From Bacteroidales bacterium UBA1208 (GTDB lineage: Bacteria > Bacteroidota > Bacteroidia > Bacteroidales > P3), in assembly GCA_002309955.1 (NCBI GenBank), contig DBXQ01000016.1, forward strand, positions 3,102-8,676: 5,575 nt of DNA. Reading direction: 5' to 3'. The notes below the pieces were generated by a model. The model had not been told where the DNA came from and made no database searches. It saw only the letters and a program-made list of their open reading frames with translations. Shown in pieces: positions 1-5,321 of this stretch (positions are counted from its first letter, which is position 1; every line of letters begins with the position of its first letter). A program made the translations under genes and the position numbers.

Positions 1-974
1 CCCTGCACGACGGCTTCATAGCCGGGCTCGATATTGACGACACTGCAACGGGTATCCTCCAGCACGGCGTGGCCACTGACAGCATTCTGGGAAGCGTCGT
101 GGGCGGCGTGCTCGTAGAGGGAGCCCCAGGTACCGATGTCGCTCCAACCAAAGTCGGCAGGGATGGTGTAGCGGTTGGGGGAGCGTTCCATCACACCGTA
201 GTCGATGCTGATGTTTTCGCACTGCGGGAACATATCGTTGATGAAAGCCTGTTCCTTCTCGGTGCCGAAGAGGTCACGGCCGCTGTCGAAGAGTTGCTCC
301 ATGTCGGGCAGGTAGTCGTGGTAGGCGTTGCGGATACCCTGCAACGACCAGACGAAGATGCCAGCGTTCCACAGGTAGCGACCCGAGGCGAGGTACTGTT
401 TGGCAGTCTCCAGATTGGGTTTTTCCTTGAAGTTGACCATGGGCTTCACCTCCTCGGCCGATGAGGCGTCGCGGTTGGCATTCCATTCGATGTAGCCGTA
501 GCCCGTCTCGGGACGTGAAGGCTTGATGCCGATGGTGAGGAGCGCATCACGATGGGCGGGATTTTCGACAAAGTCCATTCCCACACGGATGATGCGCTGG
601 AATTCCACTTCGTTGGTGACGAGATGGTCGGCAGGTGTCACCACAATGGCAGCTTCGGGACAGCGGGAAAGGATACGATAGTTGGCGTAGGCGATGCAGG
701 GCGCGGTATTGCGGCGCATGGGCTCGCAAAGCACCTGATCGGGCTTAAGTTCGGGCAGATGCTCCAACACCATGCTCTTGTAGGCGGCATTGGTCACGAC
801 CAAGAAGTTTTCGGCAGGAACCACAGGCAGAAACCGCTCAAAGGTGGCGCGGATGAAACTTTTGCCCGTCCCCAGAATGTCGAGGAACTGCTTGGGGTAG
901 TTGTTCTTGCTGAGAGGCCAGAAGCGGCTTCCGATGCCACCGGCCATTATGACACAGTAACGATTGTTCTTCAT
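1..974 (-). CDS. manC: Mannose-1-phosphate guanylyltransferase, short form (C-terminus cut by window edge)
   Basis: The enzyme makes GDP-mannose from mannose-1-phosphate and GTP in the cytoplasm, supplying mannose and fucose for surface glycans. The 324 visible residues cover almost all of the nucleotidyltransferase domain. The pyrophosphorylase signature lies at residues 11-31 (AGGIGSRFWPLS, then YPKQFL). Other family motifs are TPADH at 113-117, TGYGYIE at 157-163, FKEKP at 182-186, SIDYGVMER at 256-264 and DFGWSDIGTWGSL at 274-286. The family's short form is roughly 350-360 residues, so about 30-40 residues probably lie beyond base 1, with no room seen for a fused phosphomannose isomerase domain. 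The ATG at 974-972 is the natural start because the glycine-rich loop follows at the usual distance. No Shine-Dalgarno sequence is visible. It lies 35 bases behind trpS on the same strand with no terminator or promoter between, so co-transcription is inferred. The symbol manC is by family; cpsB is a synonym. Confidence 0.93.
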   Translation of the reverse strand, partial: MKNNRYCVIMAGGIGSRFWPLSKNNYPKQFLDILGTGKSFIRATFERFLPVVPAENFLVVTNAAYKSMVLEHLPELKPDQVLCEPMRRNTAPCIAYANYRILSRCPEAAIVVTPADHLVTNEVEFQRIIRVGMDFVENPAHRDALLTIGIKPSRPETGYGYIEWNANRDASSAEEVKPMVNFKEKPNLETAKQYLASGRYLWNAGIFVWSLQGIRNAYHDYLPDMEQLFDSGRDLFGTEKEQAFINDMFPQCENISIDYGVMERSPNRYTIPADFGWSDIGTWGSLYEHAAHDASQNAVSGHAVLEDTRCSVVNIEPGYEAVVQ

Positions 975-1009
975 AATAGATTGGATAGATAGGATAGAAT
1001 AATAGAGGG
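975..1009 (-). other. trpS-manC spacer, TATCC/CTATC-rich SD-less leader
   Basis: The 35-base gap between the trpS stop and the manC start contains a short imperfect repeat, which reads GGATAGATAGGATAG on the plus strand (983-997) and CTATCCTATCTATCC on the coding strand. No Shine-Dalgarno sequence, terminator hairpin or TAnnTTTG element is visible. This fits read-through from trpS and the SD-independent initiation common in Bacteroidota. The repeat could vary in length by slippage, but this is only an inference. Confidence 0.5.
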
Positions 1010-2026
1010 TTAATTTCTGTAGCCTATTACGTGGCGCACTTCGTGGATGGTACGGTCGGCGCTGGCACGGGCTTTCTCTTTGCCGCGGTCGATGATGCGA
1101 CGCAGACCTTCCTCGTCGGAACCGACTTCGAGGATGCGCTGACGCAGGGGCTCGACAAAGGCCACCATGTCTTCTGCAAGCTGCTTCTTGAGGTCGCCGT
1201 AGCGAATTTGGCAGCGGTTGTAGAGGTCGTCGAAATATTCGACGGTCTCCGGCTTGGAAACAGCCTTCAGCAGGGAGAAGAGGTTCTCAATCTCCTCGGG
1301 TTTCTTCTGGTTCATCTCGGTGGGGCCACTGTCACTTTTTGCCTTCATGATTTTCTTGCGGATAACGGAGGGTTCATCGGTCAAAAAGATGGTGCTGGCT
1401 TCGCCTTCGCTCTTCCCCATTTTGCCACTGCCATTAAGAGCCGGGATCTTGACAAGGTTGCCACTCGAGCCAACAGCCTGTGGCAAGGGAAAGACCTCGC
1501 TACCATACATGCTGTTGAAACGTTGGGCATAGGTACGGGTCATTTCGAGATGTTGCTCCTGGTCTTTGCCTACGGGCACGCGAGTGGCTTTGTGGATAAG
1601 GATGTCGGCGGCCATGAGGGTGGGATAGGTCAGCAGGCCGGCGTTGACATTGTTGGGATTCTGGCGCACTTTGTCCTTGAAAGAGGTGACGCGCTCCAAC
1701 TCGCCAAGATAGGCATTCATGTTGAAGAACAGATAGAGCTCGACAGTCTGTGGCAGGTCGCTCTGGAAATAGAGGGTTGAACGCTCGGGGTCGAGGCCAG
1801 CGGCAAGGTATTGCACCAGAATCTGACGGGCATTCTGATATAAATTATCAGGGGTGGGATGGGTAGTGAGCGAATGATAGTCTGCCACAAAAAAGTAACA
1901 GTCATACTCATCCTGCATCTTTACAAAGTTACGAAGGGCACCGAAATAGTTACCCAAGTGCAGGTTGCCAGTGGGGCGGATGCCACTGCACACAATCTCA
2001 CGCTTGTTAGTATCAGTCATAGACAT
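1010..2026 (-). CDS. trpS: Tryptophan--tRNA ligase (TrpRS)
   Basis: This class Ic aminoacyl-tRNA synthetase charges tRNA-Trp with tryptophan in the cytoplasm, using ATP. It is complete at 338 residues, normal for bacterial TrpRS. The Rossmann fold begins with IVCSGIRPTGNLHLGNYFGA (residues 11-30), in which HLGN is the HIGH-type ATP motif. YHSLTT at 50-55 retains the active-site His. GELERVTSFKDK at 108-119, AGLLTYPTLMAADIL at 129-143 and VPVGKDQEQH at 150-159 are typical TrpRS segments. The second class I signature is GKMGKSEG at 201-208, with Gly in place of the middle Ser of KMSKS. As I recall, this variant is usual in Bacteroidota. The C-terminal helical domain ends in EVRHVIGYRN. Starts at ATG 2026 or ATG 2020 (third codon) are both possible; homologues begin close to the IVCSGIRP strand, so neither is excluded. 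A strong promoter precedes it and manC follows. Confidence 0.97.
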   Translation of the reverse strand: MSMTDTNKREIVCSGIRPTGNLHLGNYFGALRNFVKMQDEYDCYFFVADYHSLTTHPTPDNLYQNARQILVQYLAAGLDPERSTLYFQSDLPQTVELYLFFNMNAYLGELERVTSFKDKVRQNPNNVNAGLLTYPTLMAADILIHKATRVPVGKDQEQHLEMTRTYAQRFNSMYGSEVFPLPQAVGSSGNLVKIPALNGSGKMGKSEGEASTIFLTDEPSVIRKKIMKAKSDSGPTEMNQKKPEEIENLFSLLKAVSKPETVEYFDDLYNRCQIRYGDLKKQLAEDMVAFVEPLRQRILEVGSDEEGLRRIIDRGKEKARASADRTIHEVRHVIGYRN

Positions 2027-2054
2027 AGAATGATAGATGAATAAAATAAACCTA

Positions 2055-2071
2055 TGCGGAGCGAATCCGCA
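2055..2071 (-). promoter_or_regulatory. Stem-loop at the predicted 5' end of the trpS transcript
   Basis: TGCGGA (2055-2060) and TCCGCA (2066-2071) form a perfect 6-bp stem around a 5-base loop. The -7 element ends at 2077, so transcription should start near 2070-2072, placing this hairpin at the very 5' end of the mRNA, about 30 bases before the trpS ATG. It may protect the 5' end from decay. As DNA it is also an inverted repeat that could serve as an operator. No T-box or Trp-codon leader peptide is visible. Confidence 0.5.
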
Positions 2072-2076
2072 AAATG

Positions 2077-2106
2077 CAAAGATACAAAAAAAAGGCGAAA
2101 CGGCAA
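2077..2106 (-). promoter_or_regulatory. trpS promoter (Bacteroidota -33/-7 type)
   Basis: On the minus strand a TTG (2106-2104) is followed after exactly 19 bases by TATCTTTG (2084-2077). This matches the TTTG / TAnnTTTG promoter used by the primary sigma factor of Bacteroidota, at the usual spacing. It gives a trpS 5' UTR of about 45 bases. It lies directly behind the terminator of the upstream lipoprotein gene, so trpS is transcribed independently of it. Confidence 0.8.
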
Positions 2107-2130
2107 TAAAAAAACCAATAAGTGATGAAT

Positions 2131-2166
2131 AAAAAGAAAGAGGACCGCCCTAATGGGCAGTCCTCT
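2131..2166 (-). terminator. Intrinsic terminator of the small lipoprotein gene
   Basis: On the minus strand, AGAGGACTGCCC (2166-2155) and GGGCGGTCCTCT (2150-2139) form a 12-bp stem with one U-G wobble and an ATTA loop. It is followed at once by TTCTTTTT (2138-2131), completing a textbook Rho-independent terminator. The stem starts 24 bases after the lipoprotein stop codon. A T-run also follows the hairpin on the plus strand (2170-2176), but no plus-strand gene lies upstream to need it. Confidence 0.9.
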
Positions 2167-2190
2167 CCATTTTTTTGGTAATGTCGAAAA

Positions 2191-2385
2191 TTATTCGGCA
2201 ACCTCGGCAACAGCCTCTTCAGCCATAGCCTCAACAGCCTCAACAGCGCTGTCAACGATGGGCTCTTCAACCATCTCTTCAGCGATAGCGGCGGTGTCAA
2301 CGTTTTCGGACTCGGCGGGGGTGTTGTTGCAAGCTGCGAAGGCAAACATGCCGGCAACAGCCATAAGGAACATTACTTTTTTCAT
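2191..2385 (-). CDS. Small acidic Ala/Glu-rich lipoprotein, 64 residues
   Basis: This is a short but well-supported gene. The N-terminus has two lysines, a hydrophobic stretch (residues 4-15) and a lipobox ending AFAAC, with Cys19 as the expected lipidation site. The mature part would be 46 residues anchored to an envelope membrane. It contains about 12 Glu, 2 Asp and 11 Ala and no Lys or Arg. Repeated EAVEAMAEEAVAEVAE-like spacing suggests an amphipathic or fully exposed acidic helix. No known domain is recognised and the function is unknown. Lipoproteins of this size and composition are often annotated as hypothetical in Bacteroidota. The gene is a self-contained unit with its own -7 element, a 5' UTR hairpin and a strong terminator, which suggests a separately regulated and perhaps abundant transcript. 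The ATG at 2385 is chosen because it places the signal peptide correctly; only a weak purine-rich stretch (AAAGAG) precedes it. Confidence 0.85.
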   Translation of the reverse strand: MKKVMFLMAVAGMFAFAACNNTPAESENVDTAAIAEEMVEEPIVDSAVEAVEAMAEEAVAEVAE

Positions 2386-2446
2386 CTCTTTGAATTTTTT
2401 AAAGTTATCTTTATTTGTTTAAATTGTTTTCTTTGCTTTGATTACC

Positions 2447-2461
2447 GACAGTTTTTCTGTC
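2447..2461 (-). promoter_or_regulatory. Stem-loop near the 5' end of the lipoprotein mRNA
   Basis: GACAG (2447-2451) and CTGTC (2457-2461) pair perfectly around a 5-base loop, which is AAAAA in the RNA. With a predicted start near 2468, it lies within the first 20-odd bases of an approximately 83-base 5' UTR. It may stabilise the transcript or bind a regulator. The loop lacks terminator features on this strand. Confidence 0.4.
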
Positions 2462-2473
2462 TGAAATCGGATG

Positions 2474-2481
2474 CAAAAGTA
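2474..2481 (-). promoter_or_regulatory. -7 element for the small lipoprotein gene
   Basis: TACTTTTG on the minus strand matches TAnnTTTG exactly and lies 89 bases upstream of the lipoprotein ATG. No TTTG or TTG is found at the expected -33 distance, where the sequence is T-rich instead, so the promoter is only half supported. Confidence 0.6.
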
Positions 2482-2536
2482 CTACATTTTCCAAGAGTAA
2501 AAAGAAAAAAAATGTCAAAAAATCTTAATGGCTGTA

Positions 2537-2568
2537 CAAAATGTTAAAATTCAAAATGTTAAAAAATT
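2537..2568. repeat. Direct repeat in the lipoprotein-rnfA spacer
   Basis: CAAAATGTTAAAATT (2537-2551) is followed directly by CAAAATGTTAAAAAATT (2552-2568), two near-identical AT-rich tandem copies. They lie in the 271-base gap between the lipoprotein start and the rnfA stop. That gap otherwise holds the lipoprotein promoter and leader and a weak terminator candidate, and no credible gene. Confidence 0.6.
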
Positions 2569-2635
2569 GATTTTTGCTCTTGCACCAATCTTTTTTCTTG
2601 AAATTCAGACATTTTTAGACGCAAGAAAAGCAAAA
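2561..2635 (-). terminator. Weak candidate terminator downstream of rnfA
   Basis: On the minus strand TTTTGC-TTT-TCTTGC (2635-2621) can pair with GCAAGAGCAAAA (2583-2572). This gives 12 bp with a 3-base bulge and a loop of about 37 bases. Six T residues (2566-2561) follow after five further bases. The large loop and the offset T-run make it a poor intrinsic terminator, but no better one is visible between rnfA and the next gene. Confidence 0.3.
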
Positions 2636-2656
2636 TTCGACCTATTTTCGACACAT

Positions 2657-3244
2657 TTACGGCAGTGGAACGAGGCCATTAAAGCCCATAAATGCCATAG
2701 CCAGGATGCCTGCAGTGACCAATGCGATAGGCACACCTTTCATACCCTTGGGGACACCCGTGAGCTCCATGTGTTCACGAAGACCGGCAAAGATAACCAG
2801 TGCCAAAGTGAATCCAACAGCAATACTGGCTGCGTAAACCATGCTCTCAAGAAGATTCATGTTCTTCTGCACAACCAAGATGGCTACGCCAAGCACTGCA
2901 CAGTTGGTGGTGATAAGGGGCAGAAAAACACCCAGAGTTTGATACAAAGCGGGAGCAATCTTTTTGAGAATAATTTCAACCATCTGCACCAATCCGGCAA
3001 TAACAAGGATGTATGCAATAGTTTGCAGATAGCCCAAATTGAATGGCACCAGCACATAATTATATATAAGGTATGTGACAAGGGTGGCAAGCAACATTAC
3101 GAAAAGCACGGCACCTCCCATGCCGACAGAACTCTTCACATCTTTCGAAACACCCAAGAAAGGGCAAATGCCAAGGAATTGTGCCAACACTACATTGTTG
3201 ACAAATATGGCTCCTATTATTAAAGCAAAAATACTGATACCCAT
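2657..3244 (-). CDS. rnfA: Rnf electron transport complex subunit RnfA (RsxA/NqrE family)
   Basis: This integral membrane subunit belongs to the Rnf complex, which couples ferredoxin:NAD+ electron transfer to Na+ or H+ movement. The protein is complete at 195 residues, close to the usual 190-200, and has about six hydrophobic segments throughout. VNNVVLAQFLGICPFLGVSK (residues 15-34) and FLPLITTNCAVLGVA (107-121) are the two family signatures. Cys27 and Cys115 are the conserved cysteines, which in this family help hold the intramembrane [2Fe-2S] cluster with the partner subunit RnfE. TTNCAVLG and overall similarity to RsxA favour RnfA over NqrE, which has TVNCAIFG. The gene order is odd: rnfA normally follows rnfE in an rnfBCDGEA operon, but here the upstream side is a 259-base AT-rich spacer and a divergent gene. 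A -7 element in that spacer suggests separate transcription. The ATG at 3244 is the only sensible start, at the beginning of the first helix. Confidence 0.93.
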   Translation of the reverse strand: MGISIFALIIGAIFVNNVVLAQFLGICPFLGVSKDVKSSVGMGGAVLFVMLLATLVTYLIYNYVLVPFNLGYLQTIAYILVIAGLVQMVEIILKKIAPALYQTLGVFLPLITTNCAVLGVAILVVQKNMNLLESMVYAASIAVGFTLALVIFAGLREHMELTGVPKGMKGVPIALVTAGILAMAFMGFNGLVPLP

Positions 3245-3292
3245 AGCACTAATTATTTTTTAATATACATTTTTTCCTTTTGATTCAAATTG

Positions 3293-3300
3293 CAAATTTA
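3293..3300 (-). promoter_or_regulatory. -7 element for rnfA
   Basis: TAAATTTG on the minus strand matches TAnnTTTG, 48 bases upstream of the rnfA ATG. No clear -33 TTG is seen at 19-21 bases, and the region is very AT-rich, so chance occurrence is possible. The rest of the divergent spacer (3245-3503) contains a direct repeat GTTTTATC (3323-3330 and 3335-3342) and no convincing plus-strand promoter. Confidence 0.5.
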
Positions 3301-3503
3301 CATATTTTTTTTAATTTATAAGGTTTTATCTTATGTTTTATCAAATTTTTTTGAGAAACCGAGTAAGAAAAAGGTTGATATTGCGTCTCACCAGACAAAT
3401 ACAAGGAACAATCATTCCCATGTTGCAGGGGAATCAATAAAAAGGGTACAACCCAATTCTTTTTTCGAAGTACAATCACAATAAAGTACCATCCTTCGCG
3501 TTT

Positions 3504-4718
3504 ATGAGTTATATGAAAGAAAGAACAAAACAATCAATCCGTGCAAGGCTTTACTCCCATATGCAGATACGATGGGTTGCTTTGCTTGTACTGTTATTGC
3601 CGATAGGTTTGCATGCCAACGATGGCGTTTATTTCACCAAAGGCAACCATCTCGTCCCCCTCATGGAAACGGACATCAGCGTGCGCAAAGAGATTCTCAC
3701 CATCCGCCTGATGGATGACGGCTTCGCCCATGTGGATGTTTATTACGAATTCTGGAACCCCGGCCAGCAGAGCAAGCGGGTGTTGATGGGTTTCGAGGCC
3801 GACCCCTCATACAACGACGACTGGAAGTTCCACCCTTCCGGGGTGCATCCCCATATCAAGGACTTCACCGTTGAGATGAACGGCACCATGCTGCCCTACG
3901 CCAATGCCGCTTGCCGTGCAGGGACAGGACGGTTAGAGCCGATCGACACCACCACACAATACGAGGTATGGGGAGTACAGCTCTTCAAGAAAGGTTTCAC
4001 CCCCGAAGAAAGCGAGAATGCCAAAGGGACGGATTTCGCCTATGTTTACTATTTCAATGCCGACTTCAAGCCGGGATTGAACCGCGTACACCACACCTAC
4101 ACCTACCGCACCTCCTTTTCCATAGGATGCCCCTATATGGTGGATTACAAACTCACGCCCGCCACCCGCTGGGCAAACGGACAGATTGACGATTTCACAC
4201 TGGTTATCCGTGCCGACAACACCGCCAAGCACTTCACCATCCCCATCGAGGTGTTTCCTTCCGGCTTCACACCCGTCAGCGACGGTACACCCTATAAGAT
4301 GCGCAAAAGCAAGCTTTGGGACACTCCCTGCTACGAGTTTGCCCTGCGCAATGGTGCCATCACCCTGCACCTCACTAACTTCAAGCCCACCAAGGAACTC
4401 AGCATCACAGGGGCTGGATGGGACAAGTGTTACGAAAATCACCTCTTCCACGTCGCCGCTGCCTACGACCGCTCCCGCTCGGTGATTCTGTTCGAGAACA
4501 TCTGGGCGGAAGAGCTTGACCCCAAAGACAAGGCTTTCTGCCAGCGAGTGCTGCGCAACCTCCCCTACGCCCACCGCGGACATGTGTTCCGCGATGCCCG
4601 CCTACGCCGTTTCTTTGAGTCACAATGGTGGTACATGCCCGACCCAAACTACAAGGACGATACCAGCGACTTCACCCCCGTCGACCACTACTATATCCAA
4701 TTAGGACAGGGGAAATGA
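3504..4718 (+). CDS. Secreted protein with DUF4424-like N-terminal region and C-terminal YARHG-type domain
   Basis: The function is unknown. The protein has 404 residues from the first ATG. A signal peptide ending LLVLLLPIGLHA (27-38) should be cleaved before NDG, giving an extracytoplasmic mature protein of about 366 residues without a lipobox. ATG 3561 (Met20, MQIRWVALL) gives a signal peptide of normal length, while ATG 3504 or 3513 gives an unusually long basic n-region; the true start may be 3561. The beta-rich middle begins NDGVYFTKGNHLVPL and MET-DISVRKEIL, then HVDVYYEFWNPG. This resembles DUF4424-type secreted proteins, by pattern only. The C-terminus (about 342-382) has the YARHG-domain layout: CQRVLRNLPYAHRGHVF, RLRRFFESQ and WWYMPDPNY. 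The eponymous motif reads YAHRG, with His and Arg exchanged. It is the first gene of a two-gene unit with an ATGA overlap. No upstream Shine-Dalgarno sequence or -7 element was found. Confidence 0.85.
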   Translation: MSYMKERTKQSIRARLYSHMQIRWVALLVLLLPIGLHANDGVYFTKGNHLVPLMETDISVRKEILTIRLMDDGFAHVDVYYEFWNPGQQSKRVLMGFEADPSYNDDWKFHPSGVHPHIKDFTVEMNGTMLPYANAACRAGTGRLEPIDTTTQYEVWGVQLFKKGFTPEESENAKGTDFAYVYYFNADFKPGLNRVHHTYTYRTSFSIGCPYMVDYKLTPATRWANGQIDDFTLVIRADNTAKHFTIPIEVFPSGFTPVSDGTPYKMRKSKLWDTPCYEFALRNGAITLHLTNFKPTKELSITGAGWDKCYENHLFHVAAAYDRSRSVILFENIWAEELDPKDKAFCQRVLRNLPYAHRGHVFRDARLRRFFESQWWYMPDPNYKDDTSDFTPVDHYYIQLGQGK

Positions 4719-5272
4719 CCGACAACCTCCTAACCCAACACGTAGTCAACGCTGTTCTACGCCATCTCGAACAACGAGAGGCCAAGAATGACCCAGTGCC
4801 GGGACACAAGAAAACCACCACCTTCAAAGCCCGTGGCGGCGCATGGTTCATGATTGCCATCTGTCTCTTCTGCATCGGACTCTTTCTTTGGGGACTATTC
4901 AGCGGTTCCCTTGACGATTTCTGGGGCTATGCCATCTTCGTATTCCTAATCTCCTACATGGTGCTTCTGCTGCGTTTCAGCACCACGATGCTCCGCTCCA
5001 AGATACAGGTAGGCCCCGAGATGCTGCTGCTCGACGGCGCCTACGAGACCATGGAGCACCCAACCATCTGGCAGCGGCTAAAGGTTCAATTGTTCCTCAC
5101 CACACCCCTTGTGGTGGAAGTCAAATGGGAGTCTATCCTGAGCCTTGCCGTCGAGTCCCACATGCTCAAGATAGAAACCCTCGCCCACCAGCATTTCCGC
5201 ATGCCCCTTGGCTTTTTCGACATCCGCGTCATCTCCGCCATCAGCAAATACCACAAGATAGCGATTGAATGA
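4715..5272 (+). CDS. Two-helix membrane protein with C-terminal PH/YcxB-like domain
   Basis: The function is unknown. I place the start at ATG 4715, which overlaps the preceding stop codon as ATGA and has a purine-rich AGGACAGGGGAA just upstream, a plausible Shine-Dalgarno sequence. The open frame extends 30 codons further upstream, but that stretch lies inside the neighbouring gene. The 185-residue product has a polar N-terminal part (1-40), two closely spaced hydrophobic helices (about 43-62 and 69-88) with a short GSLDD hairpin between, and a soluble C-terminal part (about 95-185). That part has alternating beta-like strands: KIQVGPEMLLLDG, VVEVKWESILSLAVE, HMLKIETL, then FRMPLGFFD and a final helix. 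This two-helix plus strand-rich layout resembles YcxB-like or bacterial PH-like membrane proteins. That is inference from layout; no catalytic motif is seen. The termini are probably cytoplasmic. Tight coupling to the secreted YARHG-type protein suggests a shared envelope role. Confidence 0.85.
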   Translation: MTDNLLTQHVVNAVLRHLEQREAKNDPVPGHKKTTTFKARGGAWFMIAICLFCIGLFLWGLFSGSLDDFWGYAIFVFLISYMVLLLRFSTTMLRSKIQVGPEMLLLDGAYETMEHPTIWQRLKVQLFLTTPLVVEVKWESILSLAVESHMLKIETLAHQHFRMPLGFFDIRVISAISKYHKIAIE

Positions 5273-5321
5273 ATGTGTAAATTCGTGAATGCGTTAATTC
5301 GTCAATCTGATTTACACATTC
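5271..5321. repeat. Inverted repeat at the 3' end of the two-gene unit
   Basis: GAATGTGTAAAT (5271-5282), starting inside the stop codon of the membrane protein gene, is the exact reverse complement of ATTTACACATTC (5310-5321). The loop is 27 bases and itself contains the near-repeat ATTCGTGAA / ATTCGTCAA. A 12-bp perfect stem can form in RNA, but no T-run follows, so it is not a standard intrinsic terminator. It may act as an mRNA 3' end structure. Confidence 0.7.

Noticed and set aside
552..992. A 146-codon plus-strand open frame antisense to manC
   Set aside because: It overlaps the manC coding sequence, whose motifs are unmistakable; it is a shadow frame.
1031..1780. A 249-codon plus-strand open frame antisense to trpS
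   Set aside because: It lies wholly inside trpS on the opposite strand. The product mirrors trpS codon bias and has no known motif.
2027..2076. T-box or tryptophan attenuator ahead of trpS
   Set aside because: The 5' UTR is only about 45 bases, with one small hairpin, no T-box core sequence, no leader peptide with Trp codons and no alternative terminator.
2052..2357. A 101-codon minus-strand frame overlapping the lipoprotein gene
   Set aside because: It runs through the lipoprotein coding region, its terminator and the trpS promoter. The in-frame lipoprotein with lipobox and terminator explains the region better.
2528..3223. A 231-codon plus-strand open frame across rnfA
   Set aside because: It is antisense to the clearly identified rnfA. 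Its product is a Lys/His/Gln-rich sequence with no recognisable domain or plausible initiation signal.
3245..3503. A 5' piece of rnfE or a pseudogene remnant upstream of rnfA
   Set aside because: No frame in the spacer encodes RnfE-like hydrophobic sequence or its TTNC-type motif; the DNA is AT-rich and non-coding in appearance.
3933..4583. A 216-codon minus-strand open frame antisense to the YARHG-type gene
   Set aside because: It results from the GC-rich codon use of the plus-strand gene. The plus frame has a signal peptide and a recognisable C-terminal domain, while this one has neither.
4625..4714. Upstream extension of the PH-like membrane protein to an ATG at 4625
   Set aside because: These 30 codons lie inside the conserved C-terminal domain of the upstream gene, and the ATG at 4715 has an ATGA overlap and a purine-rich ribosome-binding stretch.
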